Shown: piece after piece, positions 41,651 through 49,805 of the stretch
Layout: the number at the start of each line of letters is the position of its first letter
Position numbering within the stretch: the stretch's first letter is position 1
NCBI GenBank assembly: GCA_934120265.1
Contig: CAKOTU010000008.1
Coordinates: 1 to 50,012, forward strand
DNA from: an uncultured Bacilli bacterium
GTDB lineage: Bacteria > Bacillota_I > Bacilli_A > RF39 > UBA660
Reading direction: 5' to 3'
Length of the DNA: 50,012 bases
Position numbers and translations under genes: made by a program
The notes under the pieces: model-generated
What the model was told of the DNA's origin: nothing
Database searches by the model: none
Seen by the model: the letters and a program-made list of their open reading frames with translations, nothing else

Positions 41651-42748
41651 TACATTAAATCTAAAATAGCAAATATCGCCATCCTGCATCAAATACTCTT
41701 TTCCCTCAAGACGAACACGACCTGCTTCTCTTACTTTTTTTTCATCGCCATACTTTTCTAGATCATTATAACTCATTACTTCTGCTCTTATAAAACCCTT
41801 TTCAAAGTCAGTATGAATAATTCCTGCACATTCAGGAGCTTTCATACCTTTTTTAAAAGTCCATGCTCTAACTTCGTCCTTCCCAGCTGTAAAATATGTT
41901 GCAAGTCCAAGCAAAGAATATGTGGCTTGAATTAATTTATCTAATCCACCAGAAGAAACACCTAAATCCGATAGAAACATATCTCTTTCTTCATCATCTA
42001 ACTCACTAAGTTCTTCTTCTATTTTAGCAGACACTGTAATTACCTTAGCGTTTTCTGCTTTAGCATATTCTCTTATTCTATCAACATAAGCATTCCCATC
42101 ATTAACTAAATCTTCCTCGCTAATATTAGCCATGTATATTATAGGTTTTGCAGTTATAAGTCTAAAAGAATTAATTATTTTCATATCATCTTCTGATATA
42201 TCTAATCTTCTCACCGGAATATTTTCTTCTAATCCATTTTTTATTCTTTTTAATATATCTAATTCTTTTAATAAATCTTTATCTTTGGTTTGTGTAGCTT
42301 TTTTCTCTATTCTACCAATTCTTGCATCAACTATCTCTAAATCCGATAACATTAACTCAACATTAATAATTTCTATATCTCTAATTGGATCTATATCATT
42401 TTCCACATGAATTATATTTTTATCCTCAAAACAACGAACAACTTCTACTATAGCATCAACTTCTCTAATATGTGATAAAAATTGATTACCCAACCCTTCA
42501 CCTTTTGAAGCACCTTTTACCAGTCCAGCAATATCAGTAAATTCAAATGTTGTAGGAACTAAACTTTTAGGTTCATATAAATTATTTAAAAAGTCTAATC
42601 TCTTATCCGGCACTGTAACTACCCCAACGTTTGGATCAATAGTTGCAAATGGATAATTTGCTGCTAAGATATGTTTTTTCGTAATTGCATTAAATAAAGT
42701 TGATTTACCTACGTTAGGAAGACCAACTATTCCTGCTGTTAAACTCAT
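41648..42748 (-). CDS. ychF: YchF/OLA1 family ATPase
   Basis: 366 residues, the typical size. GIVGLPNVGKSTLFNAITK is the P-loop, DIAGLVKGASKGEGLGNQFL the switch II region; the specificity loop reads YMANISEED instead of NKxD, which in this family accounts for ATP preference. A coiled coil and C-terminal TGS domain (RAWTFKKGMKAPECAGIIH) follow. Binds the ribosome. The ATG at 42748 follows GGAGGG. Confidence 0.95.
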   Translation of the reverse strand: MSLTAGIVGLPNVGKSTLFNAITKKHILAANYPFATIDPNVGVVTVPDKRLDFLNNLYEPKSLVPTTFEFTDIAGLVKGASKGEGLGNQFLSHIREVDAIVEVVRCFEDKNIIHVENDIDPIRDIEIINVELMLSDLEIVDARIGRIEKKATQTKDKDLLKELDILKRIKNGLEENIPVRRLDISEDDMKIINSFRLITAKPIIYMANISEEDLVNDGNAYVDRIREYAKAENAKVITVSAKIEEELSELDDEERDMFLSDLGVSSGGLDKLIQATYSLLGLATYFTAGKDEVRAWTFKKGMKAPECAGIIHTDFEKGFIRAEVMSYNDLEKYGDEKKVREAGRVRLEGKEYLMQDGDICYFRFNV

Positions 42749-42761
42749 AATATCCCTCCAT

Positions 42762-42788
42762 AAAAAAACTATGAATAAATTCATAGTT
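42762..42788 (-). terminator. Terminator of AbgT-family transporter gene
   Basis: AACTATGAA (42767-42775) and TTCATAGTT (42780-42788) with a T7 run on the minus strand side. Confidence 0.8.
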
Positions 42789-42820
42789 CATATTATACCA
42801 CGTTTATTAAAACTTAACAA

Positions 42821-44344
42821 TTATAAAGTCGTATATCCACTTATTCCTAAAGGGAATCCTGATAAATACCAAATAATTATAAATACAACCCAAAATGCTA
42901 ACATAATTAATACTGTTGGTAAAATAAGTTTTATAGTACCAAAGACTGAAATATCATAATCCTCATCTGCATTATTATGATGCATAAAACCTAGCAACAC
43001 AATAAAGAATGCATATAAAGGCGTTATTGATTTACCTATTCCATCAGCAACTTGGAAAATAAATTGTGTTAAATCAGGAGTAATATTTGAACGCATAAAT
43101 AGTGGAACTATTAAAGGCGATACTACAGTCCATTTTCCTAAGGTTGATGGCATTACCAATGTCATTACTACAACTAAAATAAAGAAAACAAATATTAATA
43201 ATGCCCCCGAAAATTGAAACATACTTAATACTTCTACTATTTTACAAGTAACTAGTTCACCTAATCCTGTCCAATCTAATATAGCAATCATTTGCGATGC
43301 AAAAAACATTAAAGCAAATAAATAACCTGAGTTATATAAACTTTTTGACAAACTTTCAGTAAAACCTTTACTAGTTTCAATATTCTTTGAAATTTTACCA
43401 TATATAAAACTACATACCATCATCATTATTAAGAATATTAACATAATTCCTTCTTTAAAAGGAGCTCCTGTTGTAAATAGCTTAGCAATATAAGTAGTTT
43501 GATTATTATCAAGTAATATTCCTGAACCTAAAAATCCTGGAACAATCAAATAAACTACTATTAAAGTCATTATTACAAATGCAACAGTACTAAATATTAA
43601 TCCCTTTTTTGAGTAATTTGAATCGCTCTCTTCTAATAATGGTTTTTTAAATTTAGGAGCTATTTTAATATCTATCAATTTAGCTAAAATAGGAACCATA
43701 ATAATCATAGATGCTAACATTATATATAAGGTTGAAAAATTATTGTATGTATAATTAGGATCAACATCAATAGTAGCTGCCATTTGTGTTAGTGTTCCAA
43801 GTAAATATGTATCGTAATTAAATATAATACCGGAAGCATATCCTAAAGTAATGCCAAGGAACACCGTTACTATTCCTAAAACAGAATTTCTGTTTATATA
43901 TTTATATAAGTAGCCCACTAAAGGCATTAGAATAACAAAACTATATTCACCAATCATTGTTGAAATAAATCCTAATAAAACAACTAACATTGTTATAAAA
44001 TATGGTTTTATTCTTCTGAATGGTTTAAATAACATTTGAAGTAACCCACTAGCATCTGCAATACCATACGCTATTAAGGATATTATAAATAAAACTAATG
44101 GTTCAAACATTTTAAAGTTAAGTAAAATATTTGAAAATAAATACTTAATTCCATCTACACTCAAAATATTATTAGGAGTAATCAAAGAAGTTTCAAGTTT
44201 ACCATTAACTATAATAGTTTTTTCTGCTCTAACTCCAAGTGATGAAGTAATTAGACTTGCAACCATAATAACAGCAGATATTATCAACATTACAGTTATA
44301 GGACCTAATATTTTTTTCTTTTTCTTATTATTTTTAAATCTCAT
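42821..44344 (-). CDS. AbgT-family transporter
   Basis: 507 residues with about twelve membrane segments. ILSVDGIKYLFSNILLNFKM followed by LIAYGIADASGLLQMLFK is the AbgT/MtrF N-terminal pattern, and LVMPSTLGKWTVVSPLIVPL with ITPLYAFFIVLLGFMHHNN matches the second inverted half. Family members import p-aminobenzoyl-glutamate or export sulfonamides. The substrate is not evident. It lies inside the conserved parB-DUF951-ychF block. Confidence 0.8.
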   Translation of the reverse strand: MRFKNNKKKKKILGPITVMLIISAVIMVASLITSSLGVRAEKTIIVNGKLETSLITPNNILSVDGIKYLFSNILLNFKMFEPLVLFIISLIAYGIADASGLLQMLFKPFRRIKPYFITMLVVLLGFISTMIGEYSFVILMPLVGYLYKYINRNSVLGIVTVFLGITLGYASGIIFNYDTYLLGTLTQMAATIDVDPNYTYNNFSTLYIMLASMIIMVPILAKLIDIKIAPKFKKPLLEESDSNYSKKGLIFSTVAFVIMTLIVVYLIVPGFLGSGILLDNNQTTYIAKLFTTGAPFKEGIMLIFLIMMMVCSFIYGKISKNIETSKGFTESLSKSLYNSGYLFALMFFASQMIAILDWTGLGELVTCKIVEVLSMFQFSGALLIFVFFILVVVMTLVMPSTLGKWTVVSPLIVPLFMRSNITPDLTQFIFQVADGIGKSITPLYAFFIVLLGFMHHNNADEDYDISVFGTIKLILPTVLIMLAFWVVFIIIWYLSGFPLGISGYTTL

Positions 44345-44353
44345 CTTTTCCTC

Positions 44354-44542
44354 CTAAAAATTGATAACTTTTTTTAGTTTTTTATTAAATTCTATTCTAG
44401 GTAACATTATGCTTTTTCCACATTTCAGACATTTAATTTTTATATCAGCACCAATTCTTGTTATTTCCCATTCGTTGCTACCACAAGGGTGCTGTTTTTT
44501 CATAACTACAATACTACCTAATTTATACTCTTTTTCCATCAT
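44354..44542 (-). CDS. DUF951 zinc-ribbon protein (YyzM-like)
   Basis: 62 residues: YKLGSIVVMKKQHPCGSNEW, EITRIGADIKIKCLKCGKSI, MLPRIEFNKKLKK. This small family sits beside ychF and parB in most Bacillota. Start ATG at 44542 or 44539 overlaps the mscS 3' end by 20 bp, indicating coupling. Function unknown. Confidence 0.9.
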   Translation of the reverse strand: MMEKEYKLGSIVVMKKQHPCGSNEWEITRIGADIKIKCLKCGKSIMLPRIEFNKKLKKVINF

Positions 44543-45320
44543 GAATCACCAACTGTGGATAAGGAATACTAATATTATTCTTATCTAAAATTAATTTTGC
44601 TTGTTTATTAAGTTCTCGTTTTACGCCATAATGTTTCATAGGTTTAGTCTCACAAACGATTCTAACGTTTACGGAACTATCATCCAATTTTTCAACCCCC
44701 AAAACCTGAGGTTTACTTATCATTTCTGGATTTTCGTACTTTTCACACATATCGGATAAAACCTTTATAGCTTTATCTATATCACTTTCATAAGCAATAG
44801 AAACATCAACAATAGCCTTTGATTTAATTTTACTATAATTTGTAACTTCACCAATTAAATGGTTAGGAATTATATGAACTTCTCCAGTAAATGCCTCTAA
44901 TCTAGTTGTTTTTAAACTTAAAAACTTTACCCAGCCTTCATAACCATTTATCTTAACAAAATCACCAATTGTGTATTGTTCTTCAATAATAATACTAATT
45001 CCTGCTACTATATCTTTTAACACATCTTGAACAGCAAGACCAGCAACTAAACTAACAACTCCTAATGATGTTACTAAAGCCTTTGTATCTATACCATAGA
45101 TATCCATAATAATTAAAGAAGCAACTATAATTAAAAAGTATTTAGTAATACTAATGATTAGATCACTTATCATTTTTCTTCTGTTGTCATTTTTATTATG
45201 TCTTACTCTAAATAATTTTTTTACAACAGATTTTAATATGCGATAAACAAGATATGAAACTGCAATAGTAACAATAGGTGCTACTACTTTTCTCGAAAGA
45301 ATAACATCTAATATTTTCAT
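44523..45320 (-). CDS. MscS-family mechanosensitive channel
   Basis: 265 residues. Two or three N-terminal membrane segments lead to the pore helix and beta domain: LGVVSLVAGLAVQDVLKDIV, AGISIIIEEQYTIGDFVKIN, then IIPNHLIGEVTNYSK, all typical of small-conductance channels. Releases solutes on hypo-osmotic shock. One base after parB. Confidence 0.9.
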   Translation of the reverse strand: MKILDVILSRKVVAPIVTIAVSYLVYRILKSVVKKLFRVRHNKNDNRRKMISDLIISITKYFLIIVASLIIMDIYGIDTKALVTSLGVVSLVAGLAVQDVLKDIVAGISIIIEEQYTIGDFVKINGYEGWVKFLSLKTTRLEAFTGEVHIIPNHLIGEVTNYSKIKSKAIVDVSIAYESDIDKAIKVLSDMCEKYENPEMISKPQVLGVEKLDDSSVNVRIVCETKPMKHYGVKRELNKQAKLILDKNNISIPYPQLVIHDGKRV

Positions 45321-45321
45321 A

Positions 45322-46203
45322 CTATCTCTCCTTTACATCAAGCACTTCTAATATTCTATTTAAATCAGCTGTGTTAGTAAAAGATATCTCTATTTTATGA
45401 TTCTTTATTTTTACTTTAGTATCCAATTTATCTCTGAATAAATCTTCTACATACTTATACTCATCATTACTAGTATTTTTTCGATTAATTTTTACTTTTT
45501 TTTCTAACTTTTCCTCTGATGTAATATTTTCTAAATCACGAACTGGCATTTTATCTTCAATAATTTGATTTGCCATTTCAATAATTTTATCATCTGATTC
45601 TAGTTTACTTAAAACTCTAGCATGACCCATACTAATTTTACCATCCGCTACCATTTGTTGAACAGATGAAGGTAATCTTAATAATCCTAAAATATTTGTA
45701 ATATGACTTCTACTTTTACCAACTTTTTTAGCAAGTTCATCTTGCGTTAAAAATAATTTATCAAGCATACTTTTATATGCTAAAGCTTCTTCTATTGCAT
45801 TTAAATTTTCTCTTTGTAAATTTTCAAGAAGCGCTATCTCCATCATTTGTTCATCAGTAAAAGATCTAACAATTGCAGGTATTTTAGTAAGCCCTGCTAA
45901 TTTAGAAGCTCTATATCTTCTCTCACCTGCTATAATTTCATAACCCTTAATACTTTTTTTAACAATAATAGGTTGAAAAACACCATGTTCTTTTATTGAT
46001 GATGCTAACTCATTTAAAGCTTCATCGTTAAAATTTTTACGTGGTTGATAAGGGTTAGGTCTTAACTCATTAATATCTATATCAATAATTTCTTCACTAG
46101 ATGCACTCTCATAAATTTGTTTTTCCATTGCATTTAAATCAAGATTTTCATTATTAAACAATTCTTCTAATCCTTTGCCTAAAGCTCTTTTTTTAGTTTC
46201 CAT
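45322..46203 (-). CDS. parB: Chromosome-partitioning protein ParB (Spo0J)
   Basis: 293 residues. ELRPNPYQPRKNFN and IAGERRYRASKLAGL are the N-terminal CTP-binding motifs, LTQDELAKKVGKSRSHITNI the parS-binding HTH, and the last 50 residues a dimer domain. The chromosomal ParB loads SMC near oriC. The ATG at 46203 lies within the parA 3' end; a TTG at 46212 with closer AGGAAG is an alternative start. No intact parS (TGTTTCACGTGAAACA) was seen in the window. Confidence 0.95.
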   Translation of the reverse strand: METKKRALGKGLEELFNNENLDLNAMEKQIYESASSEEIIDIDINELRPNPYQPRKNFNDEALNELASSIKEHGVFQPIIVKKSIKGYEIIAGERRYRASKLAGLTKIPAIVRSFTDEQMMEIALLENLQRENLNAIEEALAYKSMLDKLFLTQDELAKKVGKSRSHITNILGLLRLPSSVQQMVADGKISMGHARVLSKLESDDKIIEMANQIIEDKMPVRDLENITSEEKLEKKVKINRKNTSNDEYKYVEDLFRDKLDTKVKIKNHKIEISFTNTADLNRILEVLDVKER

Positions 46204-46978
46204 TTCTTTCAATCACTTCCTTTGCTAAATTAAGGTAAGCCTCTGTTCCTCTACTATGGGGATCATAAGCAAGTATTGGTTTCCCATGGCTTGGAGCCTC
46301 TGATAATCTTACTAGTCTAGGAATTATTGTATCATATACACGTTCTTTAAAATAACTCTTAATATCTTCTACAACTTCTAATCCAAGATTGGTCCTATTA
46401 TCAAGCATAGTTAATAAAACACCCTCAATATCTAACGTTGGATTTAAATTCTTTTGTGCTAACATAATAGTATTTAATAGTTGCATAATTCCTTCCAATG
46501 CAAAGAATTCACATTGCACAGGAATAATAACTGAATTAGCAGCTGTTAAAGCATTTGTTGTTAAAAGACCCAAACTAGGAGGACAATCAATTATAATATA
46601 GTCAAACATTTCTTTAGCTTGATCTAAATACTTTTTAAGTTGATTTCCTTTAACAAAGCCAGGTTCTTGTCTACTTTTTTCCATTAACTCAATATCAGCA
46701 CCTGCCAAATTGATAGTCGCTGGCATAACGTATAAATTTTTAAATTTAGTTTTAACAATTACCTCACTTAAAGTAGCATTATCGATAAGTAAATCATATA
46801 CACTCTTTTTGATCTCGCCTTTATCTATTCCAATACCAGTAGTACTATTACCTTGTGGATCTAAATCTACTAATAGTACTCTTTTTTTTAATACACCTAA
46901 AGAGGCTGCTAAATTAATACTAGAAGTAGTTTTACCTACTCCTCCCTTTTGATTAACTAAGGCAATAACCTTACCCAT
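46193..46978 (-). CDS. parA: Chromosome-partitioning ATPase ParA (Soj)
   Basis: 261 residues. Deviant Walker A KGGVGKTTSSINLA, VDLDPQGNSTTGIG, and YIIIDCPPSLGLLTTNALTA are the ParA/MinD-type motifs. No N-terminal HTH, as in chromosomal Soj. The ATG at 46978 is preceded by GGTGATG; two more in-frame ATGs lie upstream. Overlaps parB. Confidence 0.96.
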   Translation of the reverse strand: MGKVIALVNQKGGVGKTTSSINLAASLGVLKKRVLLVDLDPQGNSTTGIGIDKGEIKKSVYDLLIDNATLSEVIVKTKFKNLYVMPATINLAGADIELMEKSRQEPGFVKGNQLKKYLDQAKEMFDYIIIDCPPSLGLLTTNALTAANSVIIPVQCEFFALEGIMQLLNTIMLAQKNLNPTLDIEGVLLTMLDNRTNLGLEVVEDIKSYFKERVYDTIIPRLVRLSEAPSHGKPILAYDPHSRGTEAYLNLAKEVIERNGN

Positions 46979-47046
46979 AAACATCACCATTTTCTAATAC
47001 ATTCTACGTATAACTATTTTATCACACTTACAACCATAAATCTATA

Positions 47047-47574
47047 TTATATTTTTATTTGATTCTTATTTTCTAATTTTTTATTTGCTTTTTCTAGTTC
47101 TTTTAAACTTTTGTTTGGTGTTGGCAATTCCTCTGGCAAGGTTCCACCTTTCTTTACGATAACTTCTCTAATATTTCTACCAATTGTATAATGTGTGTCA
47201 CTAGCTATTATTTCTGTTTTCACATTATCTTTTTTTAGTTTAGCTTCTGTTTGTGATATTCTAAATAGATTTGCCACTAGTTCTTCGCTTCCCATATTAT
47301 CTAGAATATCTTCTCTATATCTTAAACCTTTTCTTTTAGCTATATCATTAGCTGTCTCTCCATTATAAAGTCCCTTATAACCAAAATTATGAAACTTATC
47401 AAAATTCTTAACACCACAGTTTCTAGCCGTTATATTAAGTGAATAATTACCTTTTCTTGTCAAATTTCTTTGATAAAATCTTTTCTCATCTTCTGTAAGT
47501 TCACTATACTCTTTTTCACTTAATTCTTGTTTTCTAGTTTGTATTGCAAAATAAGTTTGACCTAACGCAATAAC
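47047..47574 (-). CDS. DinD-like protein, C-terminal part (-1 frame)
   Basis: Read from the slippery site at 47580-47574, the -1 frame gives 175 codons beginning VIALGQTYFAIQTRKQELSE and ending in a Lys-rich tail; LTRKGNYSLNITARNCGVKN and YNGETANDIAKRKGLRYRED are DinD-family blocks. Joined to the upstream frame the protein is 279 residues, about the size of E. coli DinD, an inhibitor of RecA filaments. An internal ATG at 47463 exists without a good ribosome site. Either a programmed frameshift or a one-base change separates the two parts. Confidence 0.8.
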   Translation of the reverse strand, partial: VIALGQTYFAIQTRKQELSEKEYSELTEDEKRFYQRNLTRKGNYSLNITARNCGVKNFDKFHNFGYKGLYNGETANDIAKRKGLRYREDILDNMGSEELVANLFRISQTEAKLKKDNVKTEIIASDTHYTIGRNIREVIVKKGGTLPEELPTPNKSLKELEKANKKLENKNQIKI

Positions 47575-47885
47575 TTTTTTCTAGAATCACCATTTTGCAC
47601 AATTAAATAACACGCATATCTTGATAATTTATAATCTAACACACTTCTTTTAGCTCCTTTGGCAAGGTTTATCATTTTCCCGACCCCGGGAAAATGTTCC
47701 TCAACACTATAACCACTATTTTCACATGATTTTTTTGCATTATCAATAGCATTAGAAAATTTTTCCCATTTACTATATTCAAGTAATGGCATTAACTCTC
47801 TTGCTTCCCAATACTCCTTTCCATTTTCATCTATATGTTTTATATCTTCAAATATTTTTTCGGTATATTCTTTTGTTTCATTCAT
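47562..47885 (-). CDS. DinD-like protein, N-terminal part (zero frame)
   Basis: 107 residues starting MNETKEYTEKIFEDIKHIDE, with the BRO-N-like block YWEARELMPLLEYSKWEKFS and LSRYACYLIVQNGDSRKK, which in DinD continues as VIALGQTYFA. Here the frame ends at TAG (47564-47562) four codons after A_AAA_AAG. GAGGAGG precedes the ATG at 47885. Next to the DGR cassette but with its own start. Confidence 0.8.
   Translation of the reverse strand: MNETKEYTEKIFEDIKHIDENGKEYWEARELMPLLEYSKWEKFSNAIDNAKKSCENSGYSVEEHFPGVGKMINLAKGAKRSVLDYKLSRYACYLIVQNGDSRKKLLR
47574..47580 (-). promoter_or_regulatory. A_AAA_AAG slippery heptamer in dinD
   Basis: The minus strand reads AGA AAA AAG TTA with AAA and AAG in the zero frame, the dnaX-type heptamer for -1 slippage. 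A GGTGA (47591-47587) lies six bases upstream, similar to the stimulating Shine-Dalgarno element in dnaX. Slippage gives exactly the family reading frame. Confidence 0.5.
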
Positions 47886-47946
47886 ATTTAACCTCCTCAC
47901 TTATATAATTCCACATAACTTTCTCATTTCCTTTTTAATATCAAAA

Positions 47947-47974
47947 AAATCATAGAAATTGGTTTCTATGATTT
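47947..47974 (-). terminator. Terminator after the DGR template repeat
   Basis: AAATCATAGAAA (47947-47958) and TTTCTATGATTT (47963-47974), a perfect 12-bp stem; on the minus strand it runs into T7. It would end a transcript covering the variable gene and the template repeat. Confidence 0.8.
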
Positions 47975-48043
47975 ACTATTTAAATATCTTTCTAGTTTCC
48001 TAAACCATTCTTTATAGGCCTTAACATATAAAACAAGGCCCCC
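47975..48043 (-). pseudogene. Short open end after the template repeat, possible gene remnant
   Basis: After a TAA next to the template repeat, one minus frame stays open for about 22 codons to TAG, reading LVLYVKAYKEWFRKLERYL and ending NSKS just inside the terminator stem. The aromatic and basic pattern is like the last helix of a larger protein. DGR reverse transcriptases normally follow the template repeat, so this could be their last remnant; that is speculation. Confidence 0.25.
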
Positions 48044-48052
48044 TTAGGAAAT

Positions 48053-48153
48053 CTGGGCGCACACCGTTGTTGTTCGAATTGTCAACGTTATTGTTGTTCT
48101 CGTTAGCGTTGTAGTTCACGTTCCAAACGTTGTTAGAGTTGTCGGCACGAGAA
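48053..48153 (-). repeat. DGR template repeat (TR)
   Basis: A 101-bp copy of the variable region in the same orientation, exactly 370 bp downstream, without indels. Read in the VR frame it is a run of AAC/AAT codons (NSNNVWNVNYNANENNNNVD), the A-rich pattern of DGR templates. It shares TTCTCGTGCCG at its 5' end and GGTGTGCGCCCAG (the likely initiation site of mutagenic homing) at its 3' end with the VR. Of 35 adenines 20 differ in the VR, against 6 of 66 other bases. Confidence 0.9.
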
Positions 48154-48390
48154 ACCATCTACAAAAACAGCCTAACATATCAGCGTTATCCCAATTATAA
48201 AATGTCATTAACATTTATAACCTTTTTTCATTTATTAGTCGCCGATTTGTTCCAAATCGGACACCCCCCAACGGCAAAAACTAAAGATTTTTGCCTATGA
48301 CAAGCCGAACAAGTTCGACTTACTTTTTCATCTATTTTATTTTCTTCATCTTTTCTTTTTTATTCTTCAACTATGTCTTTCAAAATCTCG
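48154..48390. other. Spacer between VR gene and TR with three hairpins
   Basis: No gene. It carries perfect or near-perfect hairpins at 48242-48260 (CCGATTTG stem, 3-nt loop), 48273-48295 (GGCAAAAA stem, 7-nt loop) and 48302-48321 (AAGCCGAAC/GTTCGACTT, 2-nt loop). None has the T run of a terminator on the minus strand. Together with the TR they would be part of the same RNA. Confidence 0.7.
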
Positions 48391-49770
48391 TTATGAGAGT
48401 TTAGATTTTAAGATAGTTATAACTGGGCGCACACCGTCTGAGAGCGAACTGTCAACGCTGCTGGTGTTCACGATAGCGATGAGTGACACGCGCCAAGCGT
48501 TGCTAGAGTATCCGGCACGAGAAGAGGCTGTCCAATAGCCATACGTTGTTTGATCTGAATTATTTAAACATCCTCTTGTTGTACAATCTGTAGATGTTCT
48601 ATCATAAAGCCACCCATATTTACATCCAGTTATGTTTCCACTCTTACACATTGTACTTGCTGTTGTTGTATTGGTATCAAAATAAAATACTGAATTTGAT
48701 ATTTTTTCATCCCATGTTGTATTTCCTGTTATTTTAGCTATTTCCTGTGCTGTTATTAATCTTGCTTTATATCCGCTATAATCTATTGTATATTTTGCAT
48801 TACTTATTTGCCCTGTTTGATCCATTGTATAATTTGATGGTGTTATTGTTCCAACCCAAGATTTAGTATCATCATTCAATTGTGTTAATACTTCACTTGG
48901 ACCACTTGCATTACTTCCACTTGAATTCCATGCTACTGTTGCTGTTGTATTATGGTCTAGTATTAAATTTAGTGTATCTTTTCCATCATCATTAAAAGCA
49001 TAGAATTTCATACATCCACTCTTTGTTCCTGTATTACTTTGTGTTTCTGTATAATTTGAGCATTTTTCTCCTGTATCTACATTAAAATATACTACTTCTC
49101 CATTTGTATATGGAGGCATTTCTTCTCCTATTATTGTTACAGTTACATCACCAGTTACTTTGGATAATGTTAATGTTCCGGTAGTTTTATCCCATACATT
49201 TGTTGCTCCTGCTACTGTTACACTATCTGGTAAAACATATCCTGAATTAGCAGTAAATTTTAACACTTTAACACCTTTTGTTGTTATAATTAATCCATTA
49301 TTATTATCTCCACTTACATTTGTTAGATTATATGTTATAGAATATGTTTCTAATTTTGTGGCAGTATATTTCTTTGTTGTTTCATCATAACTTACATCAT
49401 ATTCTCCTATTGTCATTGTTGATTCATTTGTTACTTGACCATTATTTATTGTTATTGTTCCGCCTGATGGTTTATTTCCTTCCATCTCTATAATAACTTT
49501 ATCTTTATCATTTTCTCCACATCCTGATAGTGGGCACAAATTACCATCTGGTTGAATTATATATTCACCTTCTAAAATAACATTATCTAAACGTTTAGTT
49601 GCAACTGTGGTTTCTACAGCATCAATATAATTATCCGCACTTCTTTCAGCTGCTCCCTTTTGTGATTTTTTGATTGTGTTCATTACTATTGGTGTAGCAA
49701 TAAGAGCGATGATTGCTAATACTACTATTACCGCTAGTAATTCTATTAAAGTAAATCCTCTCTTTTTCAT
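48391..49770 (-). CDS. Prepilin-like surface protein with DGR-diversified C-type-lectin-like end
   Basis: 459 residues. KKRGFTLIELLAVIVVLAII is a class III (type IV pilin) signal: cleavage after Gly5, Phe at +1, Glu at +5, and a hydrophobic helix. Residues 60-130 resemble a minor pilin head (CPLSGCGENDKD), 140-210 an InlB-repeat-like beta domain (SITYNLTNVSGDNNNG), and the last 230 a lectin/sulfatase-modifying-like fold with paired Cys (CKSGNITGCKYGW) and YGYWTASSRAGYSSNAWRV ... GVRPVITI, the standard ending of DGR target proteins. The variable residues lie in the last 45. The ATG at 49770 is used because AGGAGG abuts the upstream ATG (49779). Likely an exported adhesin; ligand unknown. Confidence 0.88.
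   Translation of the reverse strand: MKKRGFTLIELLAVIVVLAIIALIATPIVMNTIKKSQKGAAERSADNYIDAVETTVATKRLDNVILEGEYIIQPDGNLCPLSGCGENDKDKVIIEMEGNKPSGGTITINNGQVTNESTMTIGEYDVSYDETTKKYTATKLETYSITYNLTNVSGDNNNGLIITTKGVKVLKFTANSGYVLPDSVTVAGATNVWDKTTGTLTLSKVTGDVTVTIIGEEMPPYTNGEVVYFNVDTGEKCSNYTETQSNTGTKSGCMKFYAFNDDGKDTLNLILDHNTTATVAWNSSGSNASGPSEVLTQLNDDTKSWVGTITPSNYTMDQTGQISNAKYTIDYSGYKARLITAQEIAKITGNTTWDEKISNSVFYFDTNTTTASTMCKSGNITGCKYGWLYDRTSTDCTTRGCLNNSDQTTYGYWTASSRAGYSSNAWRVSLIAIVNTSSVDSSLSDGVRPVITILKSKLS
48423..48523 (-). repeat. DGR variable region (VR)
   Basis: The 3' coding region for SRAGYSSNAWRVSLIAIVNT and on to GVRP. It aligns to the TR over 101 bp without gaps; substitutions concentrate at codons that are AAC/AAT in the TR, and Trp, Val and Gly framework codons without adenine are unchanged. 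Confidence 0.9.
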
Positions 49771-49805
49771 CCTTTTCATACCTCCTACTCTTTACTTTCT
49801 CTTAA

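Noticed and set aside
45322..46978. parS site within or near parAB
   Set aside because: No TGTTTCACGTGAAACA or close variant was seen by eye.
48053..48153. TR as an ordinary decayed duplicate of the pilin gene end
   Set aside because: Random decay would not put 20 of 26 differences on adenines, keep length exactly, and leave an almost pure AAC/AAT codon run.
48154..48240. Short frame from about 48210 running into the TR
   Set aside because: It reads the TR in a different frame from the VR, ends quickly and lacks a ribosome site.
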